Source: Malania oleifera
Taxonomy: Eukaryota; Streptophyta; Magnoliopsida; Santalales; Ximeniaceae
Assembly: GCF_029873635.1 (NCBI RefSeq)
Contig: NC_080422.1
Span: forward strand, 6,541,764-6,605,763
Length of the DNA stretch: 64,000 bases
Direction: 5' to 3'
The translations under genes were made by a program, and so were the position numbers. Below are positions 43,947 through 53,446 of this stretch, piece by piece. The number at the start of each line of letters is the position of its first letter. Within the stretch, counting starts at the first letter, position 1. Below the pieces are notes generated by a model that worked only from the letters and a program-made list of their open reading frames with translations, ran no database searches and was not told the DNA's origin.

Positions 43947-46900
43947 TTAGGGCAAAGAGAGTTTCGTTGCCCTCCAGGTCAGAAAGGATGAAACCAGCTC
44001 CCCCCCCCCAGCAGCATTAGAGGACCCATCAACGTGCAATGTCCACTCCTTCGACTTTGTGGATGACTCGGGGAGCCTTTCTGCTGTAAAATCCGCGAGT
44101 ACTTGAGCCTTGACCGCGGGCCTCGTTTGATACTGTATGTCGAATTCACTTAATTCTACCGACCACCTCGTCATTCTCCCCGAACTCTCCGGTCGCTGTA
44201 GAATTTGTCTCATGGGCAGGTTTGTTAACACGACAACCCTATGGGCTTGAAAATAGGGTCTTAACTTGCGCGCCGCACAGATGATGGAGAAGGCGGCTTT
44301 TTCCACCATACAATAGTTCTTTTCGGCGCCACTTAACACCTTACTTGTGTAGTATATAGGCTGGTGCTTTCTACCTTCTTGCCGGACCAAGACCGAGCTG
44401 ACGGCATTCTCTGTGGAAGCTATATACAGGTAGAGGTCTTCTCCATTCTTTGCTTTTGTCAGGAGAGGAGGGGATCCGAGGTATTGCTTGAGCTGCTCGA
44501 AGGCTACCTCCTGATCTTCCCCCCATTCGAATCCTCCCTTCTTCCGCAGTGCTCTAAAGAAAGGTAAGCCTTTGTCTCCTGAGCAGGAGATAAATCTACT
44601 GAGGGAGGCTATCCTCCCGGTCAGAACTTGTATCTCCTTTTTAGTCCTTGGAGCTTCCATCTCCAGCAGCGCCTGTATTTTATCTGGATTTGCTTCTATA
44701 CCTTTGTGAGTTACCATAAAGCCCAGGAATTTACCTGCAGAAACGCCGAACACGCATTTCGAGGGATTCAACCTCATGTGGTACCGACGGAGGAGCTCGA
44801 ACGTTTCCCTCAGGTCTTTACAATGTTGCCCTGCTTCCATGCTCTTCACCAACATATCGTCCACATAAGCTTCCATTGTTTTTCCGAGCTGTTCTTTAAA
44901 AATCTTGTTCACTAGCCTCTGGTATGTGGCCCCCGCATTTTTTAGGCCGAAGGGCATCACCCGGTAACAATATAAACCCCTTTCGGTGACGAAAGAAGTT
45001 TTTTCCTCGTCGGCGGGACTCATAGGGATTTGGTTGTACCCTGAGTAAGCGTCCATGAAGCTGAGGAGCTCGTGACCCGAGGTCGAATCTACTAGCTGAT
45101 CAATTCGAGGGAGAGGAAAACTGTCCTTTGGGCACGCTTTATTCAAGTCCGTGAAGTCTATGCAGGTGCGCCATTTTCCATTGGGCTTTCTGACCAGGAC
45201 CACATTGCTCAGCCATTCGGGGTAGTCCACTTCTCGAACGAAGTTGGCCTGCAACAGTTTCGTCACCTCTTCATCAATTATTTTGATCCGTTCCATCGCG
45301 AAGCTCCTTTTTTTTTGTTTTACAGGTCGGTGGTTGGGGTTGACCTGCAACCTGTGCTCTATCACAGCAGGGTCGATGCCGGGCATATCTGCTGCCGACC
45401 ATGCGAACAAATCAGAGAATTCGTTTAAGAGTTCAGTCAACTCTGCTTTCAAAGTATCGCGCAAGTGATTCCCTATCTGTACACTTCTTTCGTGGTGGCC
45501 TTGCAGTGGTATGTGTTTGATATCTTCGTGTAATGTACTGATCTGGGGATACTCTCCTCTAACCTCCAGGTCTTCCACCGTAAGAGCTTCTTTGGCCTCC
45601 ATCTTCCCTTTTAAGGCCATTACGTAGCAACTCCGAGCAGCGGCCTGATCTCCTTTGGCATATCCTATTCCTTGTGGTGTAGGGAACTTAACTTTGAGGT
45701 GGTATGTTGATGTTACCGCTCGAACTGTGATAAGGAATGGACGACCCAAGATGACATTGTACACCGAAGGTCGGTCAACCACCAGGAACTCTGTCAAGGT
45801 TGTTACCTGCTGCGGGGTCGTTCCTATTGTCACTGGTAAAGTGATGGTTCCCAAGGGGTGAACAGTGTCTCCCCCAAATCCTACCAAAGGGGTCGAGACG
45901 GGCTTCAATCGCTCCTTGCCAATCTTCATCCCTACCAATACCGACCAGAACATGATGTTGGCCGAGCTCCCGTTGTCTACCAGTATACGTCTCACCAGGT
46001 AATTGGCTACGAGTAGGGAGAGCACTAGTGCGTCATCATGCGGTTGCTGTACTCCCTCTTCATCTCCGCTGTCAAAGGTTATGGCGTCACCTTTTTTATT
46101 TCGTTTGCTACTGGTTTCCCCCTTCTCTATAGTCAGCACTTGTTTAGCGTATCTTTTGCGTGCACTTCCACTATCTCCTCCACTGGCGGATCCTCCGAAG
46201 ATCACCGCAATTTCCCCAATAGCTTGCTCTTCCTTCTCTTTTGCGCCGTGCCTCCTCTGGTCGATTGGTTCTCTTTGTGAATTTTCTTTCTTGACAAATC
46301 TTGATAGATGTCCCCTTCTTATTAGGACTTCGATTTCTTTCTTCAGCTGAATGCATTCTTCTGTGTCATGGCCGTGATCCCTATGGAATGCGCAGAACTT
46401 GGACATGTTCCGCTTATGTAGAGGCGTTCGCATAGGTTCAGGCCATGAGACGTAGTCCTTCTTTTTTATCTGCATCAGCAACTCTGAGCGCGGTACACTT
46501 AGAGGTGTATAGGTGGAGAACTTGTTATGTTGTCCTCTACTCTTTTGACCTGTTCGCAGCGCACTAGTTTCGTGCCTTTTTGTAGGTCTATACGCGTCTC
46601 CGGATTCTCTGCCGTTGTTTCTCCTTTTCCGCTCCAGACGATTTCCTCTCGTATCCATCATCTCCTCCAGGTTAATGTATTTCTCTGCTCGAATCATTAG
46701 CTCCCCCATGTCCACGGGAGGTTTTTTTCCAAGGGAGTATAAGAAACTTCCGGGTTGGAGAGCCGTTGTCAGGGCGGCCAAGGCTACCCCCATGTCCAAG
46801 TTGCGGATTTCTAAGGTCGCTGTGTTGAAACGGTGCATAAAATTCTTTAAAGTCTCCCGGTCCCCTTGCACCATACTCATTAGATGGCCTGTTGTTTTGG

Positions 46901-47594
46901 CAACTCTCCGGCTACTAAGGAAGTGGCCGATGAACATTTGCTCCATCCCTTGGAAGGAACCAACAGATCCTGGTCGAAGAGTTCGATACCAGTCTCTGGC
47001 GGTACCCTTAAGGGTGGTAGCAAATGCTCGGCACATGATGGCGTCCGGAGCCCCTTGCAGCTGCATTAACATTTTGAAATTTTCCAGGTGATCAATGGGG
47101 TCAGACAAACCTTCGTATCTTTCAAAGGTGGGCATCTTGAATCTGCTGGGCAATGGAGCTTCCATGATCTCTTTGCTGAACGGAGATTCCGCACATTTTA
47201 GGGATGTTTCCCCATGGTAGGGCCTGGTTCTGCCCTCTTTCATCATCTTCTCTATGTAATCTATCTTCTTTATTCTTTCCTCGAGCTCGGTGGATCTTTG
47301 TTGGTTGACGTCCACGCTGTTTGCATCTTCTACCTTCTTGCTGGGTTGAGTTTTCTCTTCTTTCTCCCTTAGTTCGTCAGCCTGTTGATCTGCGCTGGGT
47401 TTCTTTTGCGGTTGGGGAAGGACGTGCCCCTCTTGACTCTTCTGTTGTAAGAGTTGGTTGAGCATGTCCTTCATTTCCTTCTGGAAGGCAAGGAACTCCT
47501 CCCTACTGACACCAGATGAATCGGAGGTCCATTGGATGGATTCGGACGGTTGTTTGTTATCAGGGAAGGAGGTGGAATTACGTGAGGTCGGCAT
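43947..47594 (-). CDS. gag-pol: Tat-type element gag-protease-RT-RNase H polyprotein (1215 codons)
   Basis: One open frame from ATG 47594. The retrotransposon gag domain spans about residues 150-310 (TLKGTARDWYRTL). A CAFHRDHGHDTEEC knuckle-like motif lies at 401-414. The protease spans about 520-620 with active site LVDNGSSA (D540) in place of DTGSS. Reverse transcriptase spans about 750-960 (FMDAYSGYNQI, YVDDM at 910). A gypsy RNase H spans about 1050-1150. A second RNase H starts at about 1185 (LHVDGSSNAAGGG). The frame then fails in a run of ten G bases (plus-strand C run 44000-44009) and ends 17 codons later; the next frame carries the expected continuation. Gag and pol share one frame. 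Apart from the G-run the coding region is open. Confidence 0.95.
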   Translation of the reverse strand: MPTSRNSTSFPDNKQPSESIQWTSDSSGVSREEFLAFQKEMKDMLNQLLQQKSQEGHVLPQPQKKPSADQQADELREKEEKTQPSKKVEDANSVDVNQQRSTELEERIKKIDYIEKMMKEGRTRPYHGETSLKCAESPFSKEIMEAPLPSRFKMPTFERYEGLSDPIDHLENFKMLMQLQGAPDAIMCRAFATTLKGTARDWYRTLRPGSVGSFQGMEQMFIGHFLSSRRVAKTTGHLMSMVQGDRETLKNFMHRFNTATLEIRNLDMGVALAALTTALQPGSFLYSLGKKPPVDMGELMIRAEKYINLEEMMDTRGNRLERKRRNNGRESGDAYRPTKRHETSALRTGQKSRGQHNKFSTYTPLSVPRSELLMQIKKKDYVSWPEPMRTPLHKRNMSKFCAFHRDHGHDTEECIQLKKEIEVLIRRGHLSRFVKKENSQREPIDQRRHGAKEKEEQAIGEIAVIFGGSASGGDSGSARKRYAKQVLTIEKGETSSKRNKKGDAITFDSGDEEGVQQPHDDALVLSLLVANYLVRRILVDNGSSANIMFWSVLVGMKIGKERLKPVSTPLVGFGGDTVHPLGTITLPVTIGTTPQQVTTLTEFLVVDRPSVYNVILGRPFLITVRAVTSTYHLKVKFPTPQGIGYAKGDQAAARSCYVMALKGKMEAKEALTVEDLEVRGEYPQISTLHEDIKHIPLQGHHERSVQIGNHLRDTLKAELTELLNEFSDLFAWSAADMPGIDPAVIEHRLQVNPNHRPVKQKKRSFAMERIKIIDEEVTKLLQANFVREVDYPEWLSNVVLVRKPNGKWRTCIDFTDLNKACPKDSFPLPRIDQLVDSTSGHELLSFMDAYSGYNQIPMSPADEEKTSFVTERGLYCYRVMPFGLKNAGATYQRLVNKIFKEQLGKTMEAYVDDMLVKSMEAGQHCKDLRETFELLRRYHMRLNPSKCVFGVSAGKFLGFMVTHKGIEANPDKIQALLEMEAPRTKKEIQVLTGRIASLSRFISCSGDKGLPFFRALRKKGGFEWGEDQEVAFEQLKQYLGSPPLLTKAKNGEDLYLYIASTENAVSSVLVRQEGRKHQPIYYTSKVLSGAEKNYCMVEKAAFSIICAARKLRPYFQAHRVVVLTNLPMRQILQRPESSGRMTRWSVELSEFDIQYQTRPAVKAQVLADFTAERLPESSTKSKEWTLHVDGSSNAAGGGELVSSFLTWRATKLSLP

Positions 47595-47639
47595 TGCTTG
47601 AATGTTTGAAAGTCAAGAGCAAGATAATATTGCTTCCTA

Positions 47640-47667
47640 AAAGTGACTTCCCACAGACGGCGCCAAC
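47640..47667 (-). other. Primer binding site region of the Tat-type element
   Basis: Directly after the 5' LTR on the minus strand is GTTGGCGCCGTCTGTGGGAA. The TGGCGCC start is common in plant Ty3/gypsy elements of this group. Which tRNA it pairs with was not established. Confidence 0.6.
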
Positions 47668-48099
47668 TGTTGCGGGATAAAAAATATGGTTGGGGTGCTC
47701 CTTCGACTCTCGTTGACCTGAAAGAAGAAAATAAAGGCTTGGAGGACCCGGGGTGTACTCCGGGGGGCCACTCCGATGCCTAAGTAAGGGAAATACTTTT
47801 AGAAAGGCTGAATGCAACAGTATAATTGTGTTGAAATGACTTACCTTTGCTTGCATCCCCAGTCCCTACTTATAGGGGCAGTTGACCATTGGTTGGCTCA
47901 GATTTATTGCGTGGGGGCGTGAATCGCTCTTCAGCCATAAGTGCGTGCGCCTGTCACTCTGTTTTTAAGGGCGTCGGCGTGAATCTCTCCTTCTCTTTAT
48001 TAGGTCGGAGCTAATCACTCGTCAGAAAGTCAGACTTGGAGAAAGTATGAGACAGGCGTTGACCTGCCCTTATTAGCGTGATTTATTATGGACATATCA
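47668..48099 (-). repeat. 5' LTR of the Tat-type element (432 bp)
   Basis: On the minus strand it begins TGATATGTCC and ends CCCGCAACA. Almost identical to 38237-38671. Confidence 0.96.
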
Positions 48100-48765
48100 G
48101 TACAAAATGGGTACAAAAGGTACAAGCCTTACAAATACACAAAAGTGTATAACAAATGTAGCAAGATAAAAAGACCTCGCCAAATGTTGTAAACAAAGGT
48201 CCAAGAGATCACCTAAATCAAGCACAAATGTAGCCGGAGTTGCAGGAGGGTGGGCGGCTCGCTGGAGAAAGGACCGCAGCTGCAGGAGAAGAGTCACGGC
48301 TGCTGGAGAAGAAAATAGGCAACTCTGCAGGCATGAGTGGCTGTTGTAGATGTGAGGAGCTACTACAGAAAAATGGAGAAGGAAAATGAAGGGGCTGCTT
48401 AAGGCATGAGACTTGGGCTAGTGCAAGAAAATGAAGAAAGAAGAGAAGTCAGCCCAGCTGCGTGTGGCTTCTTATTGGAGTTCCAGAGCAAGCTGCAGTA
48501 GTTTTCTTGCACTGGGAAGGAGGGACACCCAACACCATCGCCTGCAACTGTGGAGTTACGGTTGTTGTCTGCACAGCCCCGGCCAAATCGACGCCTAGGA
48601 AGACGGCGTGGCCTCCTTAAAAGCTAGAATCGCTTTGGCTGTGAGTGGGGAGTTGATATATATATATATAAAGTAATTAATTAATTTGATAATAAAAAAG
48701 GGGTTAAAAAGGATAATAATGGAGTTTGGAGGGGAGTTGGAGATATATTGAAAGAATTATTGGTA

Positions 48766-49104
48766 TTAATGCCCATTCAGTCCCACATCGTTTCTGTGAG
48801 TAGTTCCAAAGCCAATATAAGATTATCTTAACTCTCTCTCCTTAGTACTTAGGTTTTGAGGATGAGTTTTCTAACGTGGTAGCATAACTAGGCATAGGGC
48901 TGCTTAACTCTTCCATGAGTTGGACTTCTTCTCACCTCATTTCCCCCCATGGGTTCTTGTCGCCTCATTTCCCCCTTGGGCTCGAAGGGGAATATTAATG
49001 TCCGTCCAGTCCCACATTGTCTCTATGAGCAGCTCCAAAGCCAGTAAGAGATCATTTTAGCTTTCTCTCCTTAACACTTAGGTTTTGAGGATGAGTTTTC
49101 TAAA
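48766..49104 (+). mobile_element. TRIM-like mini-retrotransposon candidate
   Basis: Two direct repeats of about 110 bp (48766-48874 and 48995-49104) share CAGTCCCACAT, AGTTCCAAAGCCA-type and AGGTTTTGAGGATGAGTTTT. They flank about 120 bp that starts CGTGGTAGCATAAC (weakly like a primer site) and ends with the purine run CGAAGGGGAATA. TATTGGTA occurs on both sides (48758-48765 and 49105-49112). This layout fits a terminal-repeat retrotransposon in miniature. The LTR ends are TTA...TAA rather than TG...CA, and a plain tandem duplication is the main alternative. Confidence 0.5.
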
Positions 49105-49112
49105 TATTGGTA

Positions 49113-50029
49113 GTTTTTTAAGGAATATTAATTTCGTGATTTCATTTGAAATAATTTTGAACGTGGAGTTGAAGAAAATTTTAGGAAGAATAAGAAGAAA
49201 GATATAAGTTAATTTTGATCAAGTGTATCAATAGGTCATGTTTGTTTTATTTGTAATAAGGAAAGAAAAAAAGAATATTGATTACAGGTCGATTATAAAT
49301 AGTTAAATAGGGTCAATATACATATCCGATATTTATTGTAACATGTTTTTGACTTGCAATTTTGTTATTTCTTATTGAGTATCAAGGAATTTGATGACGT
49401 TAAGACTTGCTACAAGTACTATGGGTTCTTAGTTATGTCTTTTGAGTTATGTCCTTACTGCTTTTTTAAATTTGATTATTCGGGTGTTTGATCTGTACTA
49501 ATATGAATCCAATGTTTGAATATTTATGCTTATGTCAGTTTAATGCTTGAGCTATACTTATACAATTTGTCATGGAATTATTGATGATTTCTTCATGTAC
49601 TCTCCTAGTAGAAAGGAGTATGTTGAGTGTTATGAAATGTATAGCAATTATAATGAATAGTATGGAAAAATAAAGAGATAGAGCAACAAAAAAACACACC
49701 GATTTAACATGGTTCGGTAATATGCCTACATCCACACGAGCAAGCGGCGGTTGGATTTCACTACGTAAAAGTAGGGTTACATTATATGTATTTACATTAA
49801 CCCTAACCATACAGAAGTATTAGAAAAATTCCTCAAATGCCCCTATATCGTCGTTCCGCTCCGCTCCACTTCCAGCATCAGTCTGCCTTCTCTGTACATG
49901 TGTTCCACTCGATGTGAGCCACATACTACAACATAAAGTATTTTCAAATTGTAGTTGAGATGTTAAAAGTGATACAAGTTGATGCTAATTTCAGTAAGAG
50001 TGAGTTCTATTTAGATTAAATATTTTTTT
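49113..50029. other. Gene-free stretch, partly an antisense copia-type LTR remnant
   Basis: No coding similarity was seen up to about 49630. From about 49631 to 49940 the sequence has copia-LTR style: TGTTGAGTG at one end, an ATACTACA(ACA) at the other, and the word AACATGGTTCGG...TGCCTACATCC at 49706-49733. No convincing target duplication was found. Confidence 0.45.
49631..49940 (-). repeat. Probable solo or truncated copia LTR (antisense)
   Basis: Contains the GGTTCGG...GCCTACATCCACACGAG word shared in diverged form with the LTRs at 7497-8760 and 25373-26031. TG/CA-like ends are seen at 49631 and about 49937. No coding part is attached. Confidence 0.45.
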
Positions 50030-52215
50030 CTCCTCAAACATGTTCAAGTGAAGGTAATATTGTGAATCCTTGAAAGGTTTTGATTGTCGTGAGTTAAGCA
50101 CATTTGACTAATGTTACTGAGGTTCAAAGTTTTCTAAGGTTGTTGGGTTACTACTATTGCGTTGTCAATAGATTCGCTTTCACCACTAATGAAATTAACT
50201 CATAAGAATATGAAAATTGACTAGATAGACAAATGTTAGAGGAATTTTCAAGAGCTTAAGACTTGATTGACTTTGCATGTGACTAGCATTTTTCTATGGT
50301 AGTAGACTTATGATCTTTAATGATATTTATCAAAAGTTCATTTCTATATTGCTATAATATGACCGAATTATTAGGTATGTCTCTCTAGTTGTGGAAACAC
50401 GAATTGAATTACCCAACATACGATTTGGAGTTAACTATAGGGATGTTTGCTTTAAAATTTTGGAGACATTACTTGAATGGTTAGGCTTGTTGGATTTTTA
50501 GTAATCATAAAATTTTAAGATATAATTTTTATTCATAAGAAATTTAATCAAAAAAGATGGTGGCTCGATTTGGTCAAGGATTGTGGCTACACTTTATATT
50601 ATCATTCAAGTAAGGTCAAAATGATGGTTGACGCTTCCACTAGGAAGCCCTTTAGCGCAATAGCATTTGTTCGAGTTGTTTATGTTCATTTACCAGTTAA
50701 GTTAAGATTGTTGTAAGGTCATTTCACAACATTTGAATCTAGTGCCTCATTAGTCAATTTTCATGTTAGGCTAATTATGTTAAATCATATACGTACGCAA
50801 GGCTAGGGTTGAGACTGCACATTCATAAGATTTTCAAAGGAGGTTAGGAGTGGTTAGCATATGGATTCCTCCTTAGAAGAGGACAATGCTCTAGCGTTGG
50901 TCAACTGTACATTCTTAATGATGAGGCTTTGATGAGTTCACAGTTCTCATTACATGATTTTTTTCTTTTTTCATGATTCTAGACAACTCTAAGATGTACA
51001 TTGCACTATGAGAAAATTACTCAAGGATCATGTATGAAGATAAATATAGCTGAATTTTGTGATAAGCCTATTCGTTTGTGGGTCAACACAGAGTACTAGT
51101 GACATATTTGAACTCTTCAACCTTTTTAATTCAAATTGGAAGTGAAAAAAGGTACTATGAATTTTGTCACCGAATTTCCTCATATTCAACATGGTTATGA
51201 TGCTATTTTGATTTATAGTGTATCAATTGATGCAATGCTTCTTTTTTGTTTCACTTGATACGCTAGTGAGTTTGTGTGTAAATGTGATGGTGTGGCTCAA
51301 TGGTGTTCTTATCCACATCATTAGACCTAGACACCCATTTTCCTTCCTAAAATTTTGACCTAGTTTACAAGCAACTTTTGGCTATAAGATTGAAGTTTAA
51401 CACTGCTTGTTCCTCCTATACAAATGGCCAGTCAGAGAGAATCATTTAGAATTTGGAAGACTTGTTATGAGCATGCATTATGATTTTTAGTGATAGTTTG
51501 GAAATTCATTTGTATTTTCAAGAGTTTGCATATACATATTAATTAGTCCATTATAGGAATGCCACCATATGAAGCCTATATGGATGGAAATGCAAATCTT
51601 CTTTCTGTTGAGACGAGATAGGAGAGAGGATATTATTTGGATCGGAGATAGTTTAGATGACAACAGAGAAAATATGAGCTTTGCATCAGAGATTAAAAGC
51701 TACTTAGAACAGACAGAAGGCTTACACTAACCATCAACTCCAAGAAATAAAATTCAAGGTCATAGGTAAGGAGTTTTGCATATATCACCTTAGAAGGGTG
51801 TGATATAGTTTGGGAAGCATGGTAAGTTGAACCCGCAATATGTTGGTCCTTATTTGATTATCTAGAGATTTGGTCTTGTGGTCTATAGATTAGCCTTACT
51901 GCCAGTGTTGTCAAAGATGGATGATGTCTTCCATGCATCCATATTACAAAAGTATGTTCTAGATCCAACACATGTACCAGAAGCTCACTAGCTTGTTGAG
52001 AGGAGACTTGTCCTACAAAGGAGTTAGTAGCTATACTTCACTATGATAAGGTATTGCGTAATAAGATCATTCCCTTTGTGAAGATGTTATGGTAAATTCA
52101 TACAATTGAAGAGACAACTTGGGAACGTGAAAGTCATGAGAACCCTCTATCATTATCGTTTTCAAGACCCAGATCAATAAAATTTCGAGGACAAACTTTT
52201 CTTAGGGGTAGAAAA
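50030..52215 (+). pseudogene. pol: Decayed gypsy pol of the outer element (RT end, RNase H, integrase)
   Basis: Scattered fragments in changing frames read like a chromovirus-type pol. Near 50110 is NVTEVQSFLGLLGYYYCVVNRF (RT connection, partial). Near 50430 is [20 protein letters not shown] (RNase H). Near 50600-50660 is the end of RNase H. Near 51430-51470 is NGQSERIIQNLEDL (integrase end). Near 51880-51970 is VYRLALLPVLSKMDDVFHAS (integrase C-terminal, chromodomain-type context). Stops are frequent. It ends just before a purine run and the LTR start at 52216. Gag, protease and most of RT were not recognised. Confidence 0.72.
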
Positions 52216-52650
52216 TGTAACACGTGCATGCACACATGTTATGACTCTACTTCTATTTATTTATTCATTAAATTAATTTTAGGTATTTGTTCAATTTATA
52301 ATTATTAGAAATATAATTTAAGGATTTGTTAGAGTTTAAAATAAAATAAAAATAAAAATTTAAATTTAACTAATTAGTTATTAACCTTCAACAAAATAAA
52401 TAAATAGAATTAAATAAATGACAATAATAAATTATTAAGATGATTCATTTTTGAATCATTTTATTTGAATTAGAAAACAATTATGAGCCGGATTGCTTCT
52501 TTTCTTTTCTTTTTTTCAGTTCTTATTAATACGTTGTTACATTATTTCTAAGAGAATGTTTTCTGATGGTCATTATCCGCTTTACACTTGAAAGTTGATT
52601 TTTCCTTATAATCCATCCTGACTTGGCTCATACTTGGAGTATGGTTCTTT
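52216..52650 (+). repeat. 3' LTR remnant of the outer gypsy element
   Basis: Begins TGTAACACGTGCATGC after CTTAGGGGTAGAAAA. It matches 14225-14405 and then 24040-24115 in order, so a middle part is missing compared with the first copy. The end is not sharp. Confidence 0.5.
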
Positions 52651-52659
52651 TCTCTAAAT

Positions 52660-53446
52660 AGTGTTTTTGTTTCATTTCCTCATCAGAATTGCTAAGAGAG
52701 CAATATGGATGGTTGGCATAAATATAAGTACTTTAATAAGATTATCAAAATACTTCTAAATGCGTATAATTGTATTATGTATAATAATAACAACAATAGC
52801 AGCAACACAAATAACAATCACAACAGTGATGGCAACAATAATAGTAAGGGCATCTGTCTTAAAATCAAGAATAAAAAATCAAAGATACTTATCACCTATG
52901 ATTCTCTGGAATTTCAAACCTTGAGCATCAACATTCCAAGACTAGATTTCAGTAGATCCTGGCATAATCTATTCTGTAGTTGCCCATATAGCTGACTTTT
53001 TTTAAATTAACATCAACATTGTTGGCAAACAAGTAGATATATCATTCCTCCTTGTTTTATGTCTATTGCAATAACTCTGAGAACTTCACAAGATATAGAA
53101 TCATCACATCAGCGATAATATCAAAGTGACTACAATCAACAACAGCACCAGTGAACATCACAATACAATTCAATATCCAACTAGCATTTTGACAAGGTAT
53201 GTTAGACGAGGTATGTCGAGGCAGACTGATTGATCCCCATATAGATGAATTCGTGGAGTAGATGACCCGATGACAATATCTGAAAAATGAGAATGGAAAA
53301 AGAAAGAACACCGATGCAGCAATGCTCTTCTGGGCATTGGTATCTAATTGATCTATCAAGCATCCGTCCGGTTTCTCAAGAAAATGCCAATAGGATTCAT
53401 GTGAAGCAAGAGATTTTAAGTTGCCATTTAAATATCACCAACTCTT
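52660..53446. other. Gene-free stretch downstream of the TBL exon
   Basis: Includes an AAT/AAC-rich simple-sequence patch (52780-52850) that opens a plus-strand frame of Asn and Ser codons; this is not a gene. The part next to 53446 should be the 3' untranslated region of the TBL gene. Confidence 0.5.

Larger units (their letters stand above)
38237..48099 (-). mobile_element. Tat-type Ty3/gypsy element, nearly intact, with antisense gene
   Basis: LTRs lie at 38237-38671 and 47668-48099 (435 and 432 bp), with TG...CA ends and flanks CTACA (38232-38236) and GTACA (48100-48104). The LTRs differ by one substitution (CAAACTTGG/CAGACTTGG) and one 3-base gap (GGGCTTGAGTTG/GGGCAGTTG). On the minus strand: 5' LTR, primer site region TGGCGCCGTCTGTGGGA (just below 47667), gag-pol, integrase, a long 3' region with an antisense gene and tandem arrays, then an 11-G tract (38686-38676) before the 3' LTR. 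The order RT-RNase H-second RNase H-integrase and the antisense reading frame are known traits of the Tat/Ogre group. It is by far the youngest insertion here. Confidence 0.95.
25373..48534 (-). mobile_element. Ty1/copia element 2, old, split by solo LTR stack A and by a Tat-type gypsy element
   Basis: On the minus strand: 5' LTR (38086-38236 plus 48105-48534, interrupted), gag start near 38050, gag to 37569, a gap filled by solo LTR A, gag/protease/integrase/RT/RNase H from 29509 to about 26040, the purine tract GGGAGGGGGAGATT (26045-26032) and the 3' LTR (26031-25373). Flanks CAGTC (25368-25372) and CCATC (48535-48539) match at three of five bases, so the target duplication is only tentative. 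The primer site next to the 5' LTR is lost or mutated. Many stops and frameshifts mark it as an old insertion. Confidence 0.82.
38086..48534 (-). repeat. 5' LTR of copia element 2, split by the Tat-type gypsy element
   Basis: 38086-38236 and 48105-48534 together match the 3' LTR at 25373-26031. The break is at CCTACA/GTACAAAATGG, where the intact LTR copy reads CATACAAAATGG. Confidence 0.88.
14197..52660 (+). mobile_element. Outermost old gypsy-type element carrying all the nested insertions
   Basis: Two diverged copies of one sequence flank the nest in the same order. Block 1 at about 14225-14405 matches 52250-52440 (shared ATTAAATTAATTTTAGG and TTTAAATTTAACTAATTAGTT). Block 2 at 24040-24115 matches about 52480-52560 (TTGTTACATTATT, TTTTCT). 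A short third stretch near 24360-24385 matches 52590-52615 (TTGAAAGTT, TTTTTCCTTATA). Both are taken as LTRs. The second starts TGTAACACG at 52216, right after a GGGGTAGAAAA purine run and a decayed gypsy pol that ends there. The first LTR is split by copia element 1, and the interior by copia element 2 and others. The second LTR copy seems to lack a middle part. No target duplication was found, so the outer limits are approximate. Confidence 0.5.

Noticed and set aside
46615-47091. Plus-strand frame of 158 codons inside gag
   Set aside because: Shadow of the gag frame on the other strand; unlike the antisense gene at 40477-42213 it has no promoter or domain.
52705-52995. Plus-strand frame of 96 codons
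   Set aside because: Asn/Ser run from AAT/AAC simple repeats; no domain.
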